Shown one piece after another: positions 1 through 10,100 of a DNA stretch of 64,000 nt; position 1 is the stretch's first letter; each line of letters opens with the position of its first letter. This stretch comes from Leishmania infantum JPCM5 (lineage: Eukaryota; Euglenozoa; Kinetoplastea; Trypanosomatida; Trypanosomatidae): contig NC_009416.2 of NCBI RefSeq assembly GCF_000002875.2, forward strand, positions 937,501 to 1,001,500, given 5' to 3'. Both the position numbers and the translations under genes were made by a program. The notes under the pieces were generated by a model. The model ran no database searches. It worked only from the letters and a program-made list of their open reading frames with translations, and was not told where the DNA came from.

Positions 1-380
1 CACAGACCCAGCGGAGCAGCAGAGCGGGGGTAGGGCACAGTGGGGATGGCTGGAAACGGAGGGAGAAGCGTGCGCTCTTCTTGCATCTCTTTGCCCTCGA
101 CGAGTTGTCGGAGAAGCGAATCCTCTCCGCTTCTCCGGCGCTTTTCTTCATACAACCAACGTCGTCCTTTTCCGTTGTCTGTCCTCGCCTTTTTTTTTGC
201 CTGCAAAGCATCCCGGGCCACGGTGCGGGGAGGAAGAGGGAGAGACAAGCCTTGCTTTTTTTTTCTTCTCCATAACCTCTTTAAATGCAGGCCTATGTGT
301 ACGCGCGCGTATCTGTGTATGTGCCGCGCGCCCCGCTAAGGGGGCGGGGAGGGGAGGTGTACTTCCTTCCCTACGTTGTT
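1..380. other. intergenic, no gene seen
   Basis: Non-coding stretch downstream (in minus-strand transcription) of the HAD-like gene and its SIDER2 copy. It holds short T-runs near 188-197 and 257-270 and a GC-rich patch near 320-355. The overlapping plus-strand reading frames have mixed low-complexity composition and no family resemblance. I see no gene. Confidence 0.6.
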
Positions 381-884
381 CTCCCCTCCCTCCACCTATC
401 CCTGCCGAATGCCGAACCTCACTTCCGGGGATGCCGGGGGCCCGGCACCCACGACGTAAGGGGAGGAGGGAGGCCCGGGCGATGCATCGCTACAGATGCC
501 GGCGCCCAGGTCCTGGATGGCGCTGCGTCGGGGCACCCCCCCTGCGACAGCGAGCACGCTTGTGCCTAATCCATATGATTAGGCAGAGCGTCAGCGTGGC
601 TCGGGCGTGTGTCCCACCACCCACCCCCCCGGCCCTCGCGCACTGCCTGCTGGTGTGCAGGGAGCCTGCGCCACGCCGAGGAGGATGCACCGCGTGGCGG
701 CCGGCACGATGGGCGCGGGTCGGGGGTGGGTGGGTGGGGCCGCGTTTGAGGCAGGGGTCGTGCTGCGATGACTGGGTCGGCGCATTGCTGTGACGCGCGT
801 GTCTAGCGCTGCTGCACACCACGCGAGGCGGGCCTGTGACGGGGCGCGTGCGGGCTCGAGTTGGGTTTGGGCTCCTGCTGTATG
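381..884 (+). repeat. SIDER2-like retroposon remnant, copy 1
   Basis: A segment of about 504 bases recurs almost unchanged, in reverse orientation, at 15540-16042, and in diverged form at about 54550-55075. By eye only a few substitutions separate copies 1 and 2, for example T versus C in the stretch just before position 753. Length, GC-richness, dispersion and position downstream of coding regions fit the SIDER2 family of short degenerate ingi/L1Tc-related retroposons of Leishmania. The family name is inference; the repeat itself is seen directly. This copy lies downstream of the HAD-like gene, in the orientation opposite to copies 2 and 3. It contains an imperfect palindrome at 564-584. The reading frames across it are not conserved genes. 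Confidence 0.75.
564..584. repeat. palindrome inside SIDER2 copy 1
   Basis: Arms GCCTAAT and ATTAGGC flank a centre containing CATATG. The same 21-base structure is preserved in copy 2 at 15839-15859, read from the other strand. It could form a hairpin in RNA or a cruciform in DNA; no function is shown. Confidence 0.7.
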
Positions 885-1147
885 GTGTAGAGTCGACCTG
901 TTGAGCAACGCCTTGAGGTGGATCGCGATCGGGTGCGTTGATTCTCGGGGGGGGGTCCACCCCCCCATCCGCCCACCTTTAATGAGCGCGTTAATGCGCA
1001 GACGACGCACCAGCAGAGCCGAACAAGCAGAAAGCGAAAATGAGACGAAAAGGGCGAAAGGGCAGAGAGAACGGGCACTCGCGCGGCCAGCGCACTTCTC
1101 TAGGCAGGTGTCGGAGGCTGGTGCACGACTCGTGCACAAGAAGGCGA

Positions 1148-2214
1148 TCACGCGGAGCTCGAGTCCCCTCTCATAGCTCGTTGGAGGGAGGGCGCAGATC
1201 CGTAGAGTGCCTCCAGCTCCTGTAGCTTGGACTGCAGCAGCCCCCACGTCACGCCCGTAGCGGGGTCGCACTGCACGAAATGGCACCCCGCGCGCTCGCA
1301 TGCAACGCGATCGGCATCGGCGTCGCCTACGTGCACGTGCCTATGCACATCGACACCCGCATCGCACACACCGCCGCCGCTTCGGCACGCGGCGCGGTAG
1401 GAAGCGGCAATGTCGCGCACACCGGTCAGGATGCCTATGGGCGACGGCTTTGCGTAGCCCGTATCCCGAGCCGAGATGATCCGCGAAAGCAGTGGCGGCT
1501 CACCTCTTTCACCAGCCTCGAGCGCACCCAGCTGCATGAACACGCCCCGTATACGAGGATCCATGTTGGAAACTACGAATGGCGGCGCAGCCAGGAAGAG
1601 AACCGGAGACGCTGCGGCAGTGGAAGGAGAAACCACGTCCAAGTCAGACGCTGGCGTCGGCTCTACCAGGCCTGGCCGCACAGCGCTCTTGTCACGGCTC
1701 ACCTGTACTTGGTTCCATTTACGCAGGCACTGCAATGTGCGAGTCCTTCCGGGTACCAGCTATGGGCCTTGGTGGAGCTGAACTGATCAAACAGCACGTA
1801 GTCTTCAAACCGGCGCACTTCGTTGTGGTGGTCGCTCCACAGCTCCTCGATGCGCTGCACCACATCCGCGGCAGCGCCGTCATACAGCGTCGCACATGTA
1901 TAGGTTTGCCTCAGAACGCGGGTCCAAAAAGAGCGCAGTTCCTCATCTGTGTCGCCGCCAATCGGCATCTCCTTTGGGTTGGCAGAACGAGTCCATGCTG
2001 CACGCTCCACCCGCACTTGGTCATGGATCGCCTTCAGCGCGAGTTCCTGCACCACCTCACAGGTGGCGTTTGGGCAGCTTGCGTGAAGGTCAATACCGTG
2101 TTCCAGCAGAAAGGATGCGTACGAGCTGCGGTACTGGTAGCCCAATCCACGCGTTATCTGAATAAGAGAGTCCAGCGCATCGAAGCTGACGGTGATGGGC
2201 AGTCGATGCATCAT
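1148..2214 (-). pseudogene. HAD-like hydrolase, frameshifted
   Basis: Haloacid-dehalogenase superfamily protein split over two frames. The 5' piece starts at ATG 2214 and has the nucleophile motif FDALDSLI (Asp at residue 12) followed by a helical cap-like region, then stops near 1699. The 3' piece, in another frame from about 1735, carries the other motifs in the right order: VVSNMD (motif II), the KPSP lysine (motif III) and HVGDADAD (motif IV). Together they give one complete HDHD3/REG-2-like hydrolase of about 355 residues. The break lies near 1735-1745, where the 3' frame can be joined only by a one-base gain or two-base loss. No homopolymer is there, so a slippage artefact is not the obvious cause, but an assembly error cannot be excluded. 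Substrates in this family are usually small phosphorylated metabolites. A pyrimidine tract lies just upstream at 2313-2338. Confidence 0.75.
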
Positions 2215-2312
2215 GGCTGCAGGATAGCACTGTGTCTCCCTCTCGGGTCCGCGCACAGGTGTCTGTATGCTCCGCGGGGAAGCCCTCTCCACATTCGAAA
2301 CTCGGTGAGGGC

Positions 2313-2338
2313 AAGGGAGAGAGAGAGAGGCAGAGAGA
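2313..2338 (-). promoter_or_regulatory. trans-splicing pyrimidine tract for the HAD-like gene
   Basis: The plus strand is a run of G and A, so the transcript has a C/U tract. The first AG after it on the minus strand is at 2302-2301, about 87 bases before ATG 2214. That spacing suits spliced-leader addition and supports this start. Predicted from pattern only. Confidence 0.5.
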
Positions 2339-2836
2339 CGGGCCGCCAGCACGCCTGTACGCAGTGCACGCATGCAGAGGCATGAAACCGAGAACAAGGA
2401 GCTGGGCACACGCGTGCCCAACGGCGGGGGGTGAAGGAGAAAGAGAGAGAGGAAAGGAAGGAGTAGGAGGCGATAACGCGCACAAACCGTTTGCATTCGC
2501 GCGTGCGTGCATGCGAGAGAGAGAAAGAGGGGGCATCGCCTTGCAACGGAGGCGCGTTCATGCACACATGCGCATGTACCGATTAAAAAAAAAATGCCGC
2601 CGTTTATCAACCGAAGCGGGCGGCCCAATGGGAGCACCACCACGTAGCGGCACAAATACCGAAAGGACCACGTGCGCAAGCCCTCTCGCCGATCGGCAAG
2701 AGAAAAACAAAGAGAAAACATGCAGAGAGGAAGGTAGGCTGTGCAACAGATGAGCATTTCCTCCTCACCACCAACACACGTGTGCCGCTGCTGCCGCCGC
2801 CGCCGCCCCCCCCAATCCCGCGCAGACACACACGCT
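2339..2836. other. intergenic between HAD-like gene and kelch pseudogene
   Basis: No gene seen. A second purine-rich (plus) tract lies at about 2433-2465 and an A-run at 2584-2594. These are typical UTR composition for this genome. Confidence 0.5.
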
Positions 2837-4987
2837 TTAAAAGAGCGTGCCGAGAAGCCCATCTCTGTCCATTGTGAGCACCGTCGATTGGATACACAGT
2901 CGCCCCATCTCCACCCGAGATCCCTCGGCAAGAGGAATCGTGCGTGGCGCAAGCAAGTACAGCCACCCCACCGGCTTCCCGAGGCTGTTCTGCTCGGCAT
3001 CGCTCCAGTCTTCGTTGCCACCGCAGCACAGTGGCCACGCACCACACCGCTCGCGTAGCACTCGGAGGGCGGTCTGGTAGGCGCTCAAGAGCGTGGCGCC
3101 TTCCGCCACTGTTTGCCTGTCCTCCCCAGCCTTCACCGTCGAGTGGAGAGCTGCAGCAGCGCTGGGCATACCAGCAGACGGTACTAGCACTACACAGTGC
3201 GCTGTAAGCCCGGGCGCCGGCAGCGCGTGCGCGTAGTCGAAGCGCATCTGCACCGTGTCGAATGAGTAGCATATGCGAGAGCGGCGCTGCTTGCCACGGC
3301 GAGCCGGCATGCCGCCCACCACCTCGAGCCGTCGAAGGCAAGTGGCATGCCGCTTTGCCGGTTGATTGCACTCTTGCTTGACAGGCACGGGCGCCGACCG
3401 CGCTGCCTCGCTAGCGGGCCTCTCGCTCACTGTGTCCACTAGTTCGTACTGAAGCAGCGAGATCTAGCTGCGCACGAGGTCTGGTGAAGGGCACACACGC
3501 ACCCATACTCCAGTTGCCAAGGTTTACACTCACAGACATGGCGCCATCGGGCCTCCATCCTGAAAGCCGTCCATGTAGAAGAGTCGTCTTGTCGCCTGTT
3601 CGCCACGTTTGTGCTCATCGGGGGTGCTTTCACGCTGCACGTTGCACACGAGAATCCCTTTGGACTGCGCTCGCGGCACTGTACCGTATTGGGGCAGTTC
3701 CTCCAGCACCGCCTGCGGCGGCCAGAGACGATGGGGAGTGTGCATCAGCTGATGCGAGTAGCTCAAGTCGCCAAAACAGTACAGCACCTGATGTTCGTCG
3801 CCCGCCCTCGCCGTCCAGCGTGTGAGAGCGCCCCCCCCCCCCTCGACAACCTCTTCCACGAGACGCCTTGGCGAAGACGACGCTCACATCGTCCACGGCG
3901 TCGCGGGGACGGCATCGCTCTTCGCCAACGCCGCGCAGAAGCGCTGGGGGAAGGGAAAAGAAATCTGCTGCGAGGCGCCCGTGCACACATCGTACATCAT
4001 GTCCGTCGACGCCAGTGCGTTGCCATGAGCCCAGTAGCAGCCGCTGATCACGTAGAGGCGCTCCCTGCAGGAGACGAGATGGTGCCCGTGCCGCGAGCGT
4101 AGCGCCACCGGCGGCCGAATCATCTGCCACCGAAGCGGCCGCACTGTGTGCTTGCCGCGCACCTCGCGTGTGTCGGCCGGGACTGAAGGCGCCTCCTTGC
4201 CCATGTCATGACCAGCGTTGCGCCCCTTTGTGAGGTCTCGGAGGGCAGATTTGACGTAGCCAGTGCGAGTGCTGGGACTCAACCTCATGTGGCCGTGTGA
4301 CGCGGCCGCTGACGGAGAGATGCAGGCGTGTTGTGTGCTGTGCGGTCGCCCGCCGCCAGCCTCACCTGGCGCAGCAGCTCAACAGTGATTGGTGGCACCA
4401 CAACCTCGTTCACCGCATCGGCGACGACTCTGTCCGGTGCAGACGCGGCGGCGGCGTGGAGGTGCAACGGCTATCGCGCATCGGTGCCGCACCCGCTCCC
4501 TCTCCTTGAGGAGGAAGACAAGGACGGCGAGGTGTCGACCGAGCCACCCCTGCTCCGGTCGGCCGCGTTCTCCACCTCCTGTTCTCTCAAGTAACCTTCG
4601 TCATACTCAAGCCCGCGCTCGCTCGACTCCTCCGTCGTTTGAGAGAGGGCAAGGGGTCCGGAGGAAAACGCGCTAAAGCTCTCTCCCAGGATATCGCCGT
4701 CCTTATCCCCCTCTTTGGCGGCACAGTCCGGCCTCGAGGAGCGCCTGCCCTGGAAATTGCGCAGCGTCCCGCTGCACTCGCAAGGTGCCACTCCGCTGGC
4801 GATTTCGCACAGCCTTCGCAGCCTGCGCTGGCGGTGCGGCGCCAAAGCAACGTCGAAGACGTCTGTCCCACGGCGCTGATCTGCGCGGGGCACATGGCGC
4901 GCGATCGTCGTTACGGGCAGCACGAAGAGAGGGCAGCTAGATCCCTCGTGCCGCGCCACTTCAGCCAGCAGTTCGCTTGGCGGCCAG
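2837..4987 (-). pseudogene. degenerate kelch-like gene
   Basis: A series of minus-strand open pieces in different frames reads as one broken protein: about 4987-4471, 4467-4285, 4288-3884, 3859-3530 and about 3460-2837. Several pieces have the hydrophobic-strand, glycine and aromatic pattern of kelch blades, for example RLYVISGCYW in the 4288-3884 piece and QVLYCFGDLSYSH in the 3859-3530 piece. In-frame stops separate the pieces, including TAG codons upstream of the first and last. One frame change coincides with a C-run on the plus strand near 3831-3841, which could be a sequencing error, but the others do not. Intact kelch proteins usually act as beta-propeller interaction scaffolds. I infer a decayed gene; the alternative is a poorly sequenced intact gene. 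No domain other than kelch is recognised. Confidence 0.6.
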
Positions 4988-7158
4988 CCACCGAACTAAA
5001 CAACGCCGCCCAGTGCGGCGCACCAGCATGCGGCGTGTCCGCTCCTTTTCACGGAGGTGCCGAATCCGTAGTCGACAGACAGCATTACACCTGGAAGCAA
5101 ACCTGCTCAATCACGTGCAATGACAGTGCAGGCAGACAGGCAACAGAACCATTCGCGACGGCAATCAAGACAGCGAACGCAGCGAATCGCAACAAAAGTG
5201 AAAACGCCGCGCAACGAGTGACGGAGCGATGCGTGCTCGCCAATTGGTCAGCGGCTCTTTGTGCCGGGATGCCTGCATGCGTGCGTGCGTGCGTGCGTGC
5301 GTGTGTGTGTGTGTGTGATATAAGGATCGACATACATGCAAATACATATATACATGTGTGTGTGTGTATGTTCTGTATTTACCAGGCGACGATCACAACG
5401 AGCGTCAGATCGAGGTATGGAGCGACAAGCCCACCACCACCACCACTCCACCACGAAAACGAGAGAGGGGAAGGAGAGTGGGTGGAAAGGGGCAATGAGA
5501 AGGCAAGAGACCGCAGGGTAAGTCATGAAATGGATCTGCGGAAGGCCATCGGCAAAAGAGAAGGGGAATGCTGATGCGCAAGCGAGTCCCGCCGGCACGT
5601 TCTCCCTTGAACCCTTGGTTCACGATTGAGGGGCCCCACATCAGCACACGCACGTCTAAGAAGACGGCCCGAGTAGGCCGACCCGAAAGAGGAGATGAGA
5701 ATACAGCGCTCGCTGGAGAGCAATACCGCGCCGCATCCCCCGTTCGACCGTGCCGTACCTGAAGTGGGGCAGAGACAACGGCCACGACGAGCATGCGCCC
5801 TACTCGTTGGCGCGCAAAGCTTTGCGCCCCCAGTGCCTTGCCGCTTGGATTACACCGGTGCTGTTCACGGCCTCCCCCCCTCCTCCGAACGCCACCCCGG
5901 CGAGTGGCTCTGGATTCGCCGATACTCTATGAGCAAGCGGGGCGGCGGAGGAGCAAAGGAGGCGGACAGAGAGGCGGGGTAGGCGATGGGGATAGATGGG
6001 GGGGGGGGCGGGCGGGCAAGACTTGATGGACGGTGAGGGAGCACAGAGAGGGGAAGTGAAAAAAAAAAGGGTGGCAACACAAGACTCGAGTAGAAACACA
6101 AGGAGCACAAGCACGCCGACGCACAGACACACAAAAACGCACTGATGGGCGTACATGGAGAACGGAATAGACAAGCACCCCATGCAGACAGCAGCAGCAA
6201 CGCGCGACGAGCACAAACATACAAGGAAGCGAGGGACCGCCTGCTGGAGAATGCGCATGACTCACACGCAAAACAGGGAGGGGGAGCAAGTGAACGAGGA
6301 AGGGTCAAGCCTATCAGCCTCAAGGCGCAGAGAAAAAAGAGGGTTGGGCCACAGATTGGGGAGAGAAGAGAGAGAGACACACCGCACGAGGGAGAAGAAT
6401 GGTGAGTGGGATGTCTGCTGCGGCACCCGAAACAGCAGCCGCCAACGCCCAAGACACACACATACACGCCTCTCCGTTTCAGTTCTGCACCACGCGAGGA
6501 GCTCACACACGCGCAGGCAAGCACGCGCACGTATGCTGTGTGCCTATCTAGAGAATGGGAGAGGGAAGCAGAGGGGAGTGCAAGACGATCAAAAATGGAA
6601 AAAAAAGAGGGCGTGACACAGGCACGGCGAGACGACGACGAGAGAGAGAGGCTGAGAGGGCGACAGCAAGCGAGGCTGCCGAAGAGACAAGATGGCCCGT
6701 CAGCCATCTCCGTGGAGGCGAAAGAGGAAAACACACAAAGTAAAAGAGAGAAAAGCGAGACACACACGCGTGTCGCAGTGTGATGCACAGCGTGCGCACG
6801 TTAGGGAGAAGCCCGGTGGTTCGACGGAGAGAAGGTGGGTAGAAGGAAAAAAGGAGCATTGGGAGACAACGAGCCGGGGAGGTGGTGAAGTGTGCTCGGG
6901 TGCGCACTCGATGGAGATGGGGCCTGAACCCGAAGAAGGCTGCTCAGGGATGGGCAAAAGAGATGGGTGCCGGCGACAGCGGGACGCCGATGCACTGGAA
7001 AGCGTTTCGTATGCGAGGAGACTGCATATGGAGAGAAGACGGGTAGAGAATCGAGCTGTCATCACCGGCATCTGCGCTTCGAGGGAAGAGGAGGTTCCCT
7101 CCGCGCCCCTCCAAGTGCCGACGCCTTGGCTTGCGCCCCTCCTTCCCTTCCCTGCAGC
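4988..7158. other. intergenic/3' UTR downstream of the giant TPR gene
   Basis: About 2.2 kb with no supported gene. It holds GT-type microsatellites at 5279-5318 and 5354-5368, a G-run at 5999-6008, an A-run at 6059-6068 and a long purine-rich (plus) stretch from about 5940 to 6960. The long minus-strand reading frame at 6788-5865 is serine/leucine/cysteine-rich pyrimidine translation, not a recognisable protein. Confidence 0.6.
5279..5318. repeat. GCGT/GT microsatellite
   Basis: About 20 bases of GTGC repeats followed by about 18 bases of GT repeats. A second GT run follows at 5354-5368. They lie in the non-coding stretch downstream of the giant gene. Confidence 0.85.
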
Positions 7159-10100
7159 TTACCATAGCAGGTGCAGCTGGCGCCGCATCCGAGCCGCTAC
7201 ACAATCTCTCCACGCCTGCTGAATCACTCCCGCCGCCTCCTCCTGTACGATTTGATCGCGGATATACCGCCGCTGCGCCTCGTCCGTCTCCATATCGCTC
7301 CAAGTAGACTCGTTCGTGCCGAGCCGCTGCTGCTGTGGTCGTGGCTTGTGAAAAGGCGCTGGTAGATGAGGTGGGAGAAGATGACCTGCAGAGACCTCGT
7401 GCGAGGCCACCGCGGTGCCGTGGGCGCCTCCACTCTTGAGACGCGCCTTTTCGTGCGCACCCGCCATGCCATCTTTCAACGCATTGACAGGATGGTTAGT
7501 GCCGACTTCGAGCGCCGTCTCTCCCTCCGTGGTCGCAAGAGCATCTCCCTTGCCAGGAGGCGTCGCCTCGTCGGCGTCACCTCCGTGTACACAGCCGAGC
7601 AGGTCACCTTCGCGGTCCAGAGGGCAATTCCGTGGTGGCAACAGACCCGCAGCTCTTTCCCCAGCCTCTGGCAGTGCCGCCGGCGACTCTGGTCGAGGAG
7701 ATAGAGGCAGGGGCACAGCAGTCGACGGTTTCGTCTCCCACTCCGCTGCACGCCCTGATCCTCTGGGCGCTTCTACTGGTGCCACAGCCACCGACGCTGC
7801 TATTGGGGCAAAAACCGCTGACGAGCAAGGAGGCTTGGAAGGGTCCAGGAGCTCCGGTGTATTGGGTGCGCTCGTCGTGCACGGAGGCGGGGTGTCCATG
7901 TTCTCAATAATGTCGGTTTCGTGAGTGGACAAGAGATCCTGCCGTGCCCTTTGCAGCCGCTTCACATCCTTGTCCTCCGCCTGCGCGACGTCCTCGTTCG
8001 CCGTCACCGGCGCCTCGCTGGGCGCCGCGACATTCACCGATGCGGAAGGTAGCGGTGATCGATCATGCATTATCGCCGAGGACGGGGCCATCGTTGACCC
8101 CGGCGCTATCGACTTCGCCAGCTCGACTGCCTCCGGTTTCACCGGCGATTCGCCGTCGCCTAGTCGGAGGTCGTTGCCGTCGTGAATGCTTCTCGAGGAG
8201 CTCCCCCGGAGTTGCGTGATCTGGGTCGTGGTGGAGCCGATGGATGCAGTGCGGCGGTCCACAGTCTCATCCTCAGCCGTCGCATACGCCATCATTGCCG
8301 CTGCGCAGCAGTACCCTTCCTTGGAGCAGAGCGAACCGTCGGAAGAGCCGGAGGTGCGGCCGCCGCCCGCCACGCGCAGCAGCACCGGCTTTGCCGCCCC
8401 GTCCTCTACCGTATCCGTATCTAGAGTCGCCGCGGGCTGCTTCTGAGTCCGCGTAGGGGATCGAATGCGCTCAAAAGCGTCACCACTGCGGAAACTAAAG
8501 TTGACGTTCGTCAGCTCCATCGACGCGGATGCTGCAAGCTGGTGCGGTGCGAAGACGAATATGCGACCACGTCGAGGCGGCAGTGTCGCCAGAGGCTGCG
8601 GGGCCACCACGGCCTCCTCTGGAGATGGGCCTTCCTTTATCGCCGCGCTCACCTCTGCACTTCGCTCCTCTGCTGTCGCCCTAGCGTTGGCAAAGTCTTC
8701 GGACCACTGTAGGTCTGCACCTTCGTTGCGTGGTGGTCTCTCTGCACTCGTCGTCGTGGGAGAATCACCGCGACGGGATTCCCCGCTCCTCGATGTCGGC
8801 GAGAACAAAGTCGCGGCGTGGCTCGACTGATGTGCGTGACCGTCGTTATCCGCAGGAGTTGTCAGCTGCGCTTCAGCCTCCCCACCTGGGAAAGCTACGG
8901 TAACGGCAAGAGCATCCGTGGCATCGTTCACCTTCTCTGTCCACGGCACAGCTTCACCGCAGCCAGCTGCTTCGCGGCCGCTGGAAGCAGCTCGTCCCCC
9001 GGAGGCAGCGCTCGCCTCGGGCGCAGCCGAGCTGCCCTTGTCCCAGGCGCTGCCCCACTCCCCCTCCGTCTCCTGGTGCAGCGCCTCACTCGCTGGCCCG
9101 TTGTCGCCTTCCACCTCAGGATCGCCCGTGCACGCCGAAGCGCTGCTGCCCACCTTTTGCGGTGCTTCGTGCGCGTATGCGGCAAACCGAACAGAGGTGG
9201 CCGAGATGGATGCACGCATCGATGACCCGCCAGGCGGAGCAGTGTCTTCCACGCTGCTCGGGCAAACGTTCTCTGCGCACGCAGAGAAAGCAGAGGGCGG
9301 AGTTGGGGAATCCGAAAGGGCCGCTTTTCGGGCCGCTGTCCTGTCACTCACGTCGTCCTCGCCGCTTCTGTCTGAGAGTGTCGCGTGCGCGGCTGCACAA
9401 AAAAAGTTACTGGCCTCCGCTTCGCCAGCCGCGCCGAGTTCGGCATTGCATGATCCGTCCACCTGGTCTGCGCGCTGGCTTGTCCCTTGCGGTGCTTGCG
9501 AGACCGGTGAGTGCGACGAGTTCGACAGCGCCGCAGGAGCAGGCACGGCTTTCAGCCCCCTCTCTCTCGCCTCTGCGTCCCGTGGTGACTGAAACGGTGC
9601 CCTCGTACCTCTGCGCGCGGCCCACGAAGTTGGCGACAGAGAAGACAGCTTCGGCATGTCGCCGTAGTCGTTTGCAGCAGACGCAAAGGCCTCCGCGACG
9701 GTGGCAACGGAGCTCGCAACTTTGTTCAGCGTCGTCGAATGGCGCGCTGAAAGCGAGCCAGCCACTGCCGCCTCAGCACAGGCGAGTTCCGCTTGCTCTG
9801 CCCGGAGAACTTTATCGGCAGGCGCCCGAAAACGTGACGCGGTCCTCTGCGCCGCCGTGCCTCTCCCTTGCGCTTCGCACACGAGATGCTGATCTTCCTT
9901 GTGAGCACGCATCTCCAGGGATGCCACCACGCTGTCTTTCCCATCACCCGCATTCAGCTGCGGCAGTGCACTGAGGCTGTCAGCCTTCGCCTCCTCGGGC
10001 ACCGAGGCGCGTGTCCCTAACACTAGAGCGTTGCCTGGTGCGTCCTCACGCTCCTCAGCCAGCATCGTCATCGCGTCGCCCTCACCCTTCCCCGAGGTAT

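Noticed and set aside
197..793. 198-codon plus-strand frame, and matching frames at 15630-16193
   Set aside because: Identical peptides arise only because the SIDER2-like repeat is duplicated in inverse orientation; there is no independent protein evidence.
5865..6788. 307-codon minus-strand frame
   Set aside because: Translation of pyrimidine-rich UTR sequence (Ser, Leu, Cys, Pro runs); no domain and typical non-coding composition.
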